A stretch of DNA of 64,000 bases from assembly GCF_016278365.1 (NCBI RefSeq), contig NZ_JADQBZ010000004.1:173166-237165 (forward strand), read 5' to 3'. A program made the position numbers and the translations under genes. Positions 35,572 through 45,187 of this stretch are shown in pieces. The DNA comes from Methanolobus sp. (GTDB lineage: Archaea; Halobacteriota; Methanosarcinia; Methanosarcinales; Methanosarcinaceae). The stretch's first letter is position 1. The number at the start of each line of letters is the position of its first letter. The notes below the pieces were generated by a model. The model was not told where the DNA came from and made no database searches. It saw only the letters and a list, made by a program, of their open reading frames with translations.

Positions 35572-36120
35572 TCAGCCGAAGAACTCCTCACTCCAGTCTA
35601 CAGAACCCGGTCTGTACCTGTCAGCCAGTTCTTTCTCTTTACCTCTGACAAGTCCATCCAGAATATTTAGTATGTCATTGAACGTTCTTTCCACTGACTG
35701 GGATGTAGTATTGATCTCAAAGATATTATCGCACCACTCTGCCGACTCGCAAAGGATTATGTCTAGGGCTTCAGCTTCAAGATTCTCCTCTACTTTTTCA
35801 GTGGAATAGTTCCTCTTTTGCAGCCTTTCTCTGAGTACCTCCGGCTTTGTCCTCAGTACAATGACACTGTCAGCCAGATGGTGAGAAAGATGGCTGTCAA
35901 GAACAGTAATTTCGTCGGTACTTGCCATTTCCCTGACACGCCGGTCCACAAGGTCCATGTCAGCAACCACGCAATCCCTTTCATTATCAACTTCGCAGTA
36001 GAGTTTCTCCTTCTTAATGAGTTCGTTTATATGAATGACACGGTACTGTGTCCTGTTTTCCAGTAACTCTGTAACAGATGTTTTCCCGGTTCCCGGTGTT
36101 CCTGTGATCCCTACAAGCAT
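35572..36120 (-). CDS. Adenylate kinase-like NMP kinase (AK6/Fap7 type)
   Basis: VGITGTPGTGKTSVTELL P-loop, DSHLSHHLADSVIVLRT. Confidence 0.85.
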   Translation of the reverse strand: MLVGITGTPGTGKTSVTELLENRTQYRVIHINELIKKEKLYCEVDNERDCVVADMDLVDRRVREMASTDEITVLDSHLSHHLADSVIVLRTKPEVLRERLQKRNYSTEKVEENLEAEALDIILCESAEWCDNIFEINTTSQSVERTFNDILNILDGLVRGKEKELADRYRPGSVDWSEEFFG

Positions 36121-36144
36121 GATACCTAATAAGCCTGTAAAGGC

Positions 36145-36732
36145 TTAATCCTTACCCATGCCTGCAATTCTCAGGAAGTTGCCGATGATACGCATGCCTT
36201 TTTCGGTAAGGATGGATTCCGGGTGGAACTGCACTCCGTAAACAGGGTATTCCTTGTGCTCCACGGCCATGATGATGCCGTCTGAAGTTGTTGCAGTCAC
36301 TATCAGGCCTTCTGCCAATTCACTTATTGCAAGAGAGTGATACCTTCCAACTTTAAAATTTTCCGGCAGGCCTTCAAATAGTTGTGAACCTTTGTGACTT
36401 ATATCGGAAGTCTTTCCATGTACCGGTCCACTCTTTGCATGCCCGACAGTCCCTCCGAAAGCAGCATTTATGGCCTGATGACCAAAACAGATTCCCATCA
36501 TCGGGATTTCTGCCCCGAACTCCCTGATGATGTCCAGGCATGCACCTACATCCGTGGATTTGTGGGGGGTGCCGGGTCCCGGAGATATGACGATAGCATC
36601 GGGCTTAATCTGCCTCACCTCATCGACTGAGATCGTATTTGGGACTACCATGGTATCCGGCTCGAAAACGGAAACATAATCCACGAGGTTCCATACAAAA
36701 GAATCCTTGTTGTCGATGAATAATACTTTCAT
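36145..36732 (-). CDS. trpG: Anthranilate synthase component II
   Basis: DNKDSFVWNLVDYV, VISPGPGTP, GICFGHQAI, QFHPESILTEKG. Confidence 0.96.
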   Translation of the reverse strand: MKVLFIDNKDSFVWNLVDYVSVFEPDTMVVPNTISVDEVRQIKPDAIVISPGPGTPHKSTDVGACLDIIREFGAEIPMMGICFGHQAINAAFGGTVGHAKSGPVHGKTSDISHKGSQLFEGLPENFKVGRYHSLAISELAEGLIVTATTSDGIIMAVEHKEYPVYGVQFHPESILTEKGMRIIGNFLRIAGMGKD

Positions 36733-38303
36733 TACTTCCCTCCTATGGCTTTTATCATTGCAGCCATCTTTCTCTCGGTTTCCTGGTATTCGTAAGTGGG
36801 ATCGGAATCGGCAACTATTCCGGCACCGGCCTGCACATGGGCAGTGTTGTTTTTGATCAGCACTGTCCTTATTACGATTGCAAAGTCGGCATCCCCGTTC
36901 CAGGAATAATAGCCTACGCCTCCGCCGTAGATTCCTCTTGACTCCGGTTCGAGGGCATCTATTATTTCCATTGCCCTGATCTTTGGAGCGCCTGACAGTG
37001 TACCTGCCGGAAAGATGGCACGTGTGGCGGCAAACTGATCGCAGTCATCTCTCATTTCCCCGCTCACCGTACTTTCAATATGTTGCACATGGGAGTACTT
37101 GATGACGCTCATCAGATCATCGACCCTGACTGTGCCTCCTTTTGATACCATCCTCACATCATTGCGGCCCAGGTCCACAAGCATTATATGCTCGGCTCTT
37201 TCCTTCTCATCATCGAGCATCAGGGCAGCAAGTGTTTTGTCCTCCTCTTCATCACTACCTCTTGGACAAGTTCCTGCTATAGGATTGGTTATGACCTTCC
37301 TGTCGTAGACGGTCATAAGAGTCTCAGGGCTTGCACCCACGATACCGATATCTCTAAAATTGAATATATACATATAAGGGCTTGGGTTGATATTCCTTAA
37401 CCTTATGTACAATTGAAGGGGTGTCTGTCCCATCCTGACCGTGTAGCGTCTGGAGAGCACTATCTGGAAGATATCACCATCGATGATATGTTGTTTTGCC
37501 CGAAGGACAGCCTTCTCAAAGGTTCTTTGGTCAGTATCTGGCACTGGCTCTTCCGCGTTCACTTCTCCCAGGATACTGTCACTTATCCCAATTACTGAAG
37601 CCATATTAAGTGACCTTTCCATCAGCCGTGAGTCCTCACAGGCGTGCTCGTATACAGCCTCAAGATCACTTTCGCCTGTCACAAAGGGTGAGATAACAAT
37701 GTATGTTTCACCGGTCATATGGTCAAAAACAAAGGTCTTCGTCATAATGGCAAAATGCATATCCGGTGCATCAGCATCCGGTTTCTTGCCAATCTCCAGC
37801 CACGAATCGTACACAAAGTCGTAACTGTTGTATCCGATCGCCCCTCCCAGGAAGGTTTGTCTGTCAAAGCGTTTTTGATTCAGGAGGATAACATCATTGC
37901 TTGTAGGGAATACGCTGCGGAAAGCATCCAAGGCATCTTTATCATCTTCTATTTTCACCCTGTACTTGCCCCCGATGAGAGATTCCATCTGGCCCATGCG
38001 CTTAACTCTCCTGTATATGTACTGTGAAAGTTCGGAGCTGATCTGGCATTCTATGGTCAGGAACCTGTCCTTTATGGACACCACTATCTCCGGCTCGGAA
38101 CCCACGAAAGAGTACCTGGCATGCCTTTTTTCCTTCTCGACGGACTCCAGGAGGTACGAATGTCCTGCATTCTGCAGGGTTGCGTATAACTGCAGCGGGG
38201 TGCATACGCTTGGCACCTTTGCCATGAGTTGCACTATGGCAGGTTTCTGTGACCCCCTGACAAGGGATATGAACTCTTCCTTATTAAGATCAAAATCAAC
38301 CAT
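36732..38303 (-). CDS. trpE: Anthranilate synthase component I
   Basis: GDIFQIVLSRRY, PSPYMYIFNF, SPETLM, NPIAGTCPRG, GAPKIRAMEII. Confidence 0.96.
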   Translation of the reverse strand: MVDFDLNKEEFISLVRGSQKPAIVQLMAKVPSVCTPLQLYATLQNAGHSYLLESVEKEKRHARYSFVGSEPEIVVSIKDRFLTIECQISSELSQYIYRRVKRMGQMESLIGGKYRVKIEDDKDALDAFRSVFPTSNDVILLNQKRFDRQTFLGGAIGYNSYDFVYDSWLEIGKKPDADAPDMHFAIMTKTFVFDHMTGETYIVISPFVTGESDLEAVYEHACEDSRLMERSLNMASVIGISDSILGEVNAEEPVPDTDQRTFEKAVLRAKQHIIDGDIFQIVLSRRYTVRMGQTPLQLYIRLRNINPSPYMYIFNFRDIGIVGASPETLMTVYDRKVITNPIAGTCPRGSDEEEDKTLAALMLDDEKERAEHIMLVDLGRNDVRMVSKGGTVRVDDLMSVIKYSHVQHIESTVSGEMRDDCDQFAATRAIFPAGTLSGAPKIRAMEIIDALEPESRGIYGGGVGYYSWNGDADFAIVIRTVLIKNNTAHVQAGAGIVADSDPTYEYQETERKMAAMIKAIGGK

Positions 38304-38985
38304 TGATACACCTTGCTTCTCTTATGAACCTGCACACTTTTGCAGGGTCTTTGTTCCCTTCCGTCTCCACTCCCGAGGCTGTATCCACAGCGAATGGCCG
38401 GACCTGTTCAACAGCGTCCCGAACGTTTTCCGGCTTCAGTCCGCCGGCAAGTATTATTGGGATATCGGTATTCTCCACTATCTCTCTGCTCACCGACCAG
38501 TCATGAGTGATTCCTGTACCGCCGCTCATCCCGTTCTTTCCGGAATCCAGCAGTACACCATCTACCAGGCCTGTCTCACTAAGTGCCTCTATCTGTGCTA
38601 TCAGGCCTGCGGTCGTCACTTCCCTCGCTCCCGGAGGCACTGTGAATGTCTTGATGATTCTTTGCCGGGTGCCATTAATTCCATTTCGGATGATTTCTAT
38701 ATCCTCCGGCCCCATGTCATTATGGAGCTGAATACTATCCGGGTGGGTTTTTCTTACGAGCTCTAGGGCGTGATCAGTATTGTATGGCATTATTACAAGG
38801 ACAGACTCAACAAAGAGTGGCACATGCCGGATAAGCCCTGCTGCAGTATCCGGGTCTATCTTCCTGGAGGTCTGCACCGGAACATCGGTGATAAAACCCA
38901 CTGCATCTGCTCCGCACCTTACAGCCATATCTATGTCTTCAGCACATCGCATACCGCATATCTTCACTTTTGGCATGTGTTTCAT
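38296..38985 (-). CDS. trpF: Phosphoribosylanthranilate isomerase (start 38985 or 38976)
   Basis: VKICGMRCAEDIDMAV, LILAGGLKPENV, VDTASGVET. Confidence 0.95.
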   Translation of the reverse strand: MKHMPKVKICGMRCAEDIDMAVRCGADAVGFITDVPVQTSRKIDPDTAAGLIRHVPLFVESVLVIMPYNTDHALELVRKTHPDSIQLHNDMGPEDIEIIRNGINGTRQRIIKTFTVPPGAREVTTAGLIAQIEALSETGLVDGVLLDSGKNGMSGGTGITHDWSVSREIVENTDIPIILAGGLKPENVRDAVEQVRPFAVDTASGVETEGNKDPAKVCRFIREARCING

Positions 38986-40000
38986 TTATTGCCTCACAGG
39001 CGTTCTTATCATCGCAGAAATCCATCAGCTTTTCAAGCGCCCTGCCGCTATCTATGATTTCTTCAACCAGTGGGATGGCTTCTTTTATCGAGTCAGCCAT
39101 GCCTGCCAGGTACAGGGCAGCAGCAGAGTTGATGACAATGATATCTCTCTTGGGGCCCTTTTCTCCATTGAGGATGTAAATTATGTCCCTTGCATTCTCT
39201 TTTGGTGTCCCGCCGACAATGTCTGTCGCTTTTGCCCTGTTGATCCCAAGCTCTTCAGGAGTAAGGGTATATGTCTTTATCCTGCCATCCCTGAGTTCGG
39301 CCACGCATGTCTCGGCTATGCTGGATATCTCATCCATGCCGTCGCCGTGGACAACCATTGCCCTTTCAACTCCCATTTTCTTCATGACCTCGGCAAAGGT
39401 CTTACACAACCTGCTGTCAAAGACTCCTACCAGCTGTGCTTTTGCATTGGCAGGGTTTGTCAGTGGCCCCAGTATGTTGAATACTGTCCTTATACCAAGT
39501 TCCTGCCTTATACCTGCAACTCTTTTCATGGATGGATGGAAAACAGGGGCGAACATGAATCCTATACCTGCTTTTTCAATGGTCCGTTTAACTTCCGCAG
39601 GGCTCTTGTCCACCTTTATTCCTAACTCCCTGAGTACATCAGCACTTCCCGAGAGTGAAGTAATGGAACGGTTGCCATGCTTTGCCACTGGAATGCCGGC
39701 GGCGGCAGTGACAATAGCTGCGGCAGTTGAAACATTGATGGTATTATGCCTGTCAGCCCCCGTCCCGACAATATCAATCAGTGTTCCTTTTACTTCAGGA
39801 TAGATAAGATTGGCTGCTTTTTTCATCCCGGTGGCAAACCCGGCAATCTCATCTGCAGTCTCACCTTTCACTTTTAAGGCCATTAGCAGGCCTGCGATCT
39901 GGGCATCAGTGGACTCTGTGAATATCTTGGTGATAGCATCCTCAGCTTCCTTTATTGTCAGGTCCTGCCCTTCACTTACTTTCTTGATATACGCCTTCAT
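38939..40000 (-). CDS. trpD: Anthranilate phosphoribosyltransferase
   Basis: DIVGTGADRHNTINVSTAAAIV, KHGNRSITSLSGSADVL, FMFAPVFHPSMKRVA, LGPLTNPA. Confidence 0.96.
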   Translation of the reverse strand: MKAYIKKVSEGQDLTIKEAEDAITKIFTESTDAQIAGLLMALKVKGETADEIAGFATGMKKAANLIYPEVKGTLIDIVGTGADRHNTINVSTAAAIVTAAAGIPVAKHGNRSITSLSGSADVLRELGIKVDKSPAEVKRTIEKAGIGFMFAPVFHPSMKRVAGIRQELGIRTVFNILGPLTNPANAKAQLVGVFDSRLCKTFAEVMKKMGVERAMVVHGDGMDEISSIAETCVAELRDGRIKTYTLTPEELGINRAKATDIVGGTPKENARDIIYILNGEKGPKRDIIVINSAAALYLAGMADSIKEAIPLVEEIIDSGRALEKLMDFCDDKNACEAINETHAKSEDMRYAMC

Positions 40001-40184
40001 CCAAGCACCTCTAAAAGCATTAATGTATATGTTTGTACAATAATGGATAAAGAGCGCCAATTCTATTTATAACTTATGGCTTTTGAAAACAGGGCAACTA
40101 CGGAACAAGAGTATTGGAACTAAAGACAGACAGGAAAGAAAAGAATACAAAGGCAGGTTTGATCAAGATCACATGTAGCAGTTT

Positions 40185-40490
40185 TCAGGACAATTTCCCA
40201 CAGACGCTTCTGCCTTTTTCCGTTAGCTGGTAATATATTGTGCTCTTCTGTGCGGAAGAGCTAAAGGTTGCTGCGCAGGAGCTCCGGCATCCTGCACATT
40301 TTCCTTCACATGTTCCTGCGTTTTGTACAATAGCTTTGAGGTCCCCTCTTTTTTCCATGATGTTGAGCAGGTCCTTGAACTCATCCTGTCTGAGGTTCAG
40401 GCGGCTTGCAATCGTTCCCATGGTGATATTCTCTTTTGAATCCATCATTGCAGCTATTCTTTTTAAAAAAAAGTTGTAACCTATTATCAT
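40185..40490 (-). CDS. FeoC-like/winged-helix transcriptional regulator with C-x4-C-x2-C-x3-C
   Basis: MGTIASRLNLRQDEFKDLLNIMEKRGDLKAIV...CEGKCAGCRSSC; start trimmed to MIIGYN, ATGA overlap with upstream gene. Confidence 0.8.
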   Translation of the reverse strand: MIIGYNFFLKRIAAMMDSKENITMGTIASRLNLRQDEFKDLLNIMEKRGDLKAIVQNAGTCEGKCAGCRSSCAATFSSSAQKSTIYYQLTEKGRSVCGKLS

Positions 40491-40948
40491 GCTGCCTCCC
40501 TGACTACAAGTATCTCGTTGAGTGAGAACCTGTTTTTCCAATACAGTATCCCCATGAATGGAAGTATCCCCAGGTATATTCCCGGCCTGAAGTTCTCCAT
40601 AGCGCTCCATCCTTCATAATCATCCGGGACAATAAATGAATCCAGGAGATTCCCTCCCATTGTCAGGATATATACTGCCATGAATACAAGCGATAACAGT
40701 ATTCCCACATAGACAAAGGAAACTCCTGCATTGACACCTTTTGTCATTTCCCTTGACCCGTAGAGGAACACGGTTCCGATTATCACAAGGCATGCTCCTC
40801 CAAGAATATCTCCGGAAATGAACAAAACCTCTGCGATCCCTGTATTTATGCTCAGTCCTTCTGCAATGTGAAGTATTCCAAAAACGGAGTACAGGACTCC
40901 GGCAAGTAATGCGAACAGGAGTTCTTTGTTTTGATTAGTTTGTTCCAT
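40487..40948 (-). CDS. Four-TM membrane protein of feo cluster
   Basis: Four predicted hydrophobic segments; located between feoB and FeoC-like gene. Confidence 0.7.
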   Translation of the reverse strand: MEQTNQNKELLFALLAGVLYSVFGILHIAEGLSINTGIAEVLFISGDILGGACLVIIGTVFLYGSREMTKGVNAGVSFVYVGILLSLVFMAVYILTMGGNLLDSFIVPDDYEGWSAMENFRPGIYLGILPFMGILYWKNRFSLNEILVVREAA

Positions 40949-40986
40949 CTGTTTCCCTCTCTCTATTTTCTATCTTTTCCTGATCC

Positions 40987-43008
40987 TCAAGTAAGGAAAC
41001 CTGTCCTGCTTCCTACCTGATACAGAGTGAATGCAAAACCCCATGCCAGCCCTGTTCCGTATACAAGCTGGAAAAGTGTCCATTTCCATGACCCTGTCTC
41101 TCTTTTTATAACGCCTATACAGGCAAAGCAAGGCACGTAGAGAAGAGTGAACACCATAAGTCCAAGCCCTGTAAGGGGTGTCATTGCTCCGGCTGCCAGA
41201 ATATTGGACAGGTTCTGTTCGTCCTCTCCGGCGCCGTAGAGCACGCCCATGGATCCTACAACTATCTCCTTGGCAACAATACCAAATACCAGTGCAACAG
41301 CTATCCTCCAGTCAAATCCAAGGGGTGCGACTAAAGGCTCTATCAGGTGCCCTAGCGCTCCTACAAGTGAATCGGTGCTGCCGTATATTTCTTCAGATCC
41401 GAAAATCCCGCCACTACCGGGTGCAGGAATGGATGCCAGCAGCCATACACCTACAACACCGATGAGTATTATTCCGCCAGCCTTTTTCAGGTATATTTTA
41501 GCTCTTTCCCACATGTGGATGAAACTGCCCTTAAGAGTAGGCAGGCGGTAATCGGGAAGTTCCATGATGAAAGGTGCATCTTCTCCCCTGAGGACTGTTG
41601 TCCTCATGAGCTTTGCACTTAACACCGCAACCAGTATTCCAAGCGCATAGAGTCCGAAAATTACGATTCCTGCATCTCTCCCGAAGAACGCTCCGGCCAG
41701 GAGCACGTAAACAGGTAATCTTGCACCGCAGGATATGAACGGAGCGACAAGTATGGTGATAAGCCTGTCCCGGGGGTCCTCGATGGTTCTTGTTGCCATT
41801 ATCGCAGGCACATTACAACCGAATCCCATTATCAGGGGAATAAAGGATTTTCCATGAAGCCCTATCCTGCCCATGACCCTGTCCATGATGAATGCCGCTC
41901 TTGCCATGTATCCGCTATCTTCCATAAGGGAGAGCATGAAGAAGAGCAGCAGTATGTTCGGAAGGAATATTAGCACGGATCCGATGCCTGCAATGATGCC
42001 GTCGCCTACAAGGGAAGCCAGCCACTCTGTGCTGATAACTTCGGCAGTTGCACCTGCAAGCCATCCGAAGAAGATATCAATCATGTTCATGAACGGAGTG
42101 GCAAATGTGAATGTTAGTTCAAACGCCGCCCACATCAATGCAAGAAATATGGGGATTCCCAGTAGTTTGTTTGTCACAACGCGGTCAACCATGTCTGAAC
42201 CACTGAGATGGCATGTGTTGATATCACATACCTGTCTCAGCATGGCCTGGATAGTACTGTACCGCTGGTCTGCGATCTTTGTTTCAAAATTGTCCGCATC
42301 CGTCTTCCTGAGTATCTCCCTGATCGGAGTGTATTTCTCACTCTCCTGTGCTTTTTTGATTATATTTTCATCACCCTCAAGTAACTTTATGCTGAACCAT
42401 CTTGAAGGATAATGTGCAAAGTACTGGTCACTTTTAAGGATCATCTCAAGTTCATGTACCCTGCCCTCTGTCGATTCGTCATAACTTAATGGATCATCAT
42501 TTGTCCTGGCCTTAGATGCCTCTTCTATAATGGCATCCAGCAGGCTTTCAATACCGGTGCCTTTGCTTGCGATTGTAGGTATCACTGGCACATCCAGGAA
42601 TTCCTGTATCTTTTCCTCATCGATCCTGTTTCCTTTTGCAAGGGCAAGGTCTTTCATATTGAGTGCAATTACCAGTTTCACACCCAGTTCCATCAACTGG
42701 GTCGACAGGTAAAGGTTCCTCTCAAGGTTCGTTGCATCTATGACCTGTACTACAATGTCCGGCTTTTCCTCTATCAGGAAATCGCGCGCAATTATCTCGT
42801 CCAGGGAATATGTTGTAAGGCTATATGTTCCGGGAAGGTCTACGATCTCCATCTCAATGTTCTTGTAGGTCCTTTTTCCCATCTTCCTTTCAACGGTCAC
42901 ACCGGGCCAGTTACCAACATGTTGCCTTGAGCCGGTTATCGCATTGAATACGGAGGTTTTCCCAACATTCGGATTCCCCGCAAGAGCTACTGTTATTTTT
43001 TTTGTCAT
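40987..43008 (-). CDS. feoB: Ferrous iron transport protein B
   Basis: VALAGNPNVGKTSVFNAITGSRQHVGNWPGVTVE, VDLPGTYSL, Gate domains. Confidence 0.97.
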   Translation of the reverse strand: MTKKITVALAGNPNVGKTSVFNAITGSRQHVGNWPGVTVERKMGKRTYKNIEMEIVDLPGTYSLTTYSLDEIIARDFLIEEKPDIVVQVIDATNLERNLYLSTQLMELGVKLVIALNMKDLALAKGNRIDEEKIQEFLDVPVIPTIASKGTGIESLLDAIIEEASKARTNDDPLSYDESTEGRVHELEMILKSDQYFAHYPSRWFSIKLLEGDENIIKKAQESEKYTPIREILRKTDADNFETKIADQRYSTIQAMLRQVCDINTCHLSGSDMVDRVVTNKLLGIPIFLALMWAAFELTFTFATPFMNMIDIFFGWLAGATAEVISTEWLASLVGDGIIAGIGSVLIFLPNILLLFFMLSLMEDSGYMARAAFIMDRVMGRIGLHGKSFIPLIMGFGCNVPAIMATRTIEDPRDRLITILVAPFISCGARLPVYVLLAGAFFGRDAGIVIFGLYALGILVAVLSAKLMRTTVLRGEDAPFIMELPDYRLPTLKGSFIHMWERAKIYLKKAGGIILIGVVGVWLLASIPAPGSGGIFGSEEIYGSTDSLVGALGHLIEPLVAPLGFDWRIAVALVFGIVAKEIVVGSMGVLYGAGEDEQNLSNILAAGAMTPLTGLGLMVFTLLYVPCFACIGVIKRETGSWKWTLFQLVYGTGLAWGFAFTLYQVGSRTGFLT

Positions 43009-43040
43009 TCTGTCACCAACATTGTCTCGCTCCGCTCTAT

Positions 43041-43277
43041 CTATTCGACAGTTTCAACGAGAACCGTCTGTGCTTCTTTTTTCCGAAGAGAGAGGTTGTA
43101 TCCTTTTATCTTGAATTCCACGGGGTCCCCCAGGGGCGCCCTTCGCATTACTTCTACTTTTGTCCCCGGTGTCAGTCCCATGTCAAGGATTCTTTTTCTT
43201 AGGGATCTCTGTCCCGTAAGTTTCAGTATCTTTACAGATGTCTCAGGTTCAATGAGGTCCAGTGTTTTTTCCGGCAT
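43041..43277 (-). CDS. feoA: Ferrous iron transport protein A
   Basis: RILDMGLTPGTKVEVMRRAPLGDPVEFKIKGYNLSLRKKEA. Confidence 0.95.
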   Translation of the reverse strand: MPEKTLDLIEPETSVKILKLTGQRSLRKRILDMGLTPGTKVEVMRRAPLGDPVEFKIKGYNLSLRKKEAQTVLVETVE

Positions 43278-43307
43278 TGTGGTTCTCCTATATACATGTC
43301 TACTTAA

Positions 43308-43323
43308 TGTAGTTAAACCTACA
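43308..43323. promoter_or_regulatory. Candidate operator upstream of feoA: TGTAGTTAAACCTACA
   Basis: Inverted repeat TGTAG-N6-CTACA 31 bp upstream of feoA start. Confidence 0.35.
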
Positions 43324-43502
43324 ATCAGTTGTATTGTATATATTGTTTTCTCTTGTCTAGTTTATTTTGTTATGCATACCTCGCGGTTAAGATATTATTC
43401 TCAGAAAGATGGCTATTGATTTGGAAAATGTAAAAATGTAGTTGGCTGGCACTCTACAAGCCAAATTCAATAATGAATAAAAAATAGATATAATCTCAAA
43501 TA

Positions 43503-43532
43503 AGCAGGCAGCTGTAGGCGATGCTGCCTGCT
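43503..43532 (-). terminator. Perfect 10-bp stem-loop just downstream of cobyric acid synthase gene
   Basis: AGCAGGCAGC-N10-GCTGCCTGCT, 12 bp past the cbiP stop. Confidence 0.6.
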
Positions 43533-43544
43533 GGGAAAGGAACT

Positions 43545-45038
43545 CTAACGCTGGTCTTGTTCTTCTATCATTTCATATATCTTCTTCATGTCAAGACAAC
43601 TCTCCACAACCCCTGCAAGCTCTTCATAGGCTTCTTCTTCGGTCGTCACAACCTCAGGTATATATTCAACACCTTTTTTCTCTGCAAGGTATATCATGAG
43701 GGCATGCCTGACATTCGCGTTCTCGAAAAGGCCGTGAAGATAGGTGCCCACAACAGTACCGCTGTCATCGATGCTGCCATCATTGCCAAAAACAGTTCTG
43801 GGAGTCTTTGTAGTACCCATGTGTATCTCGTAACCCCATACCTCCTGGCCTTTAATGTGTTTGAATATGGGTCCTTCGGCAACGACTTCCTTACGAACCT
43901 GGGTGGTCATCTTCTTGTATTCTCCAAAGGAAGTTTCCGTATCCAGCAGGCCAAGACCTTCGTAGTCAGCCTCTGCTCCGTTCTCGATGCCTGAGTCGTG
44001 TATGGTCCTGCCAAGCATCTGGTACCCGCCACATATGCCGAATATGGGTATCTTGCCTTGCAGGGCGCGTATCCGTACATCCATACCACTTTCCTTCAGG
44101 TCCAGCAGGTCGCTCACAGTGTTCTTTGTGCCGGGGATGATTATGCAGTCCGGCTTCCCGAGGTCTTCATCAGGATTGACATACCTGACGCGTGCTATCC
44201 TCTCAAGGGGCTCAAAATCAGTGAAGTTGGATATCCTGGGCAGGCGGATGACAGCAATGTCAACATCGTTAATATTTTCCTGCTTTTCCTGGCCTTTCTT
44301 CTTCTTGCGTATAGCCATGGAATCCTCAGAAGGTATCTTGAGATTGTAATAGGGCAACACCCCCAGCACAGGCACACCAGTCAGTTCTTCAAGCTGCCGG
44401 AGTCCCGGTTCGAGTATGGCAGGATCACCCCTGAATTTGTTAATGACAAATCCCTTGATGTTCCTGCTAATGTCCTCGGGAAGCAGGGCCTTGGTGCCGT
44501 ATAGGCTTGCAAAGACACCTCCTGACTCAATGTCGCCTACAAGTATGATGGGTGCGCCGGTTATCCTGGCTGTGCCCACATTAACGATGTCGCGGTCATA
44601 GAGGTTGATCTCGGCTGCTCCTCCCGCACCTTCCATTACTATGAGCTCATATTCGGATTCCAGTCTTTCAAGCGCCCCGCGGAGGACACCGTGCATTTCC
44701 TCAATGGAATCATAATAGTTGCCTGCAGACTTGTCGGCGTATGGCTCGCCCAGTACTATCACCTGGGATGTCCTGTCTCCTTTGGGTTTCAGAAGGACAG
44801 GATTCATATCGGCAGTAGGTTCTACACCGGCTGCCTTGGCTTGTATTGCCTGGGCGATACCTATCTCTTTGCCGTCTTTTGTTATCCAGGAGTTCAGGCT
44901 CATGTTCTGTGCCTTGAAAGGTGCAACCTTGTATTTTCGGGAAAGGACCTTGCAAAGCCCTGTGACCATAATGCTCTTTCCGACGTCTGATGCAGTACCA
45001 AGGACCAATAGTTTCTTTGCTTTTTTACCGTCTGCCAT
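43545..45038 (-). CDS. cbiP: Cobyric acid synthase
   Basis: KKLLVLGTASDVGKSIMVTGLC, FKAQNMSLNSW, EGAGGAAEINL, GICGGYQMLG, GTYLHGLFEN. Confidence 0.95.
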   Translation of the reverse strand: MADGKKAKKLLVLGTASDVGKSIMVTGLCKVLSRKYKVAPFKAQNMSLNSWITKDGKEIGIAQAIQAKAAGVEPTADMNPVLLKPKGDRTSQVIVLGEPYADKSAGNYYDSIEEMHGVLRGALERLESEYELIVMEGAGGAAEINLYDRDIVNVGTARITGAPIILVGDIESGGVFASLYGTKALLPEDISRNIKGFVINKFRGDPAILEPGLRQLEELTGVPVLGVLPYYNLKIPSEDSMAIRKKKKGQEKQENINDVDIAVIRLPRISNFTDFEPLERIARVRYVNPDEDLGKPDCIIIPGTKNTVSDLLDLKESGMDVRIRALQGKIPIFGICGGYQMLGRTIHDSGIENGAEADYEGLGLLDTETSFGEYKKMTTQVRKEVVAEGPIFKHIKGQEVWGYEIHMGTTKTPRTVFGNDGSIDDSGTVVGTYLHGLFENANVRHALMIYLAEKKGVEYIPEVVTTEEEAYEELAGVVESCLDMKKIYEMIEEQDQR

Positions 45039-45132
45039 GTAGAACAACCCTTCGGATTTGGAAGTTTTTAAATTAAGATTATTTGGATGTTGAGATAGTC
45101 CAACAGTTTTATGAGGGACAACTTATATCTAC

Positions 45133-45179
45133 TTAACTCCGGTTAATCTTAGTAATTAACTCCAGTTTATCTTAGTTAA
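45133..45179. promoter_or_regulatory. Two tandem 23-bp direct repeats in cbiP/cbiT divergent region
   Basis: TTAACTCCGGTTAATCTTAGTAA then TTAACTCCAGTTTATCTTAGTTAA. Confidence 0.6.
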
Positions 45180-45187
45180 GGTGGAAC

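Noticed and set aside
38780-39803. Long plus-strand ORFs opposite trpF/trpD (281 and 206 aa)
   Set aside because: Antisense shadows of strongly recognisable trp genes
40034-40039. TGTACA box upstream of trpD as a TrpY operator
   Set aside because: Single 6-bp occurrence is too weak to annotate as a feature; mentioned only as a lead
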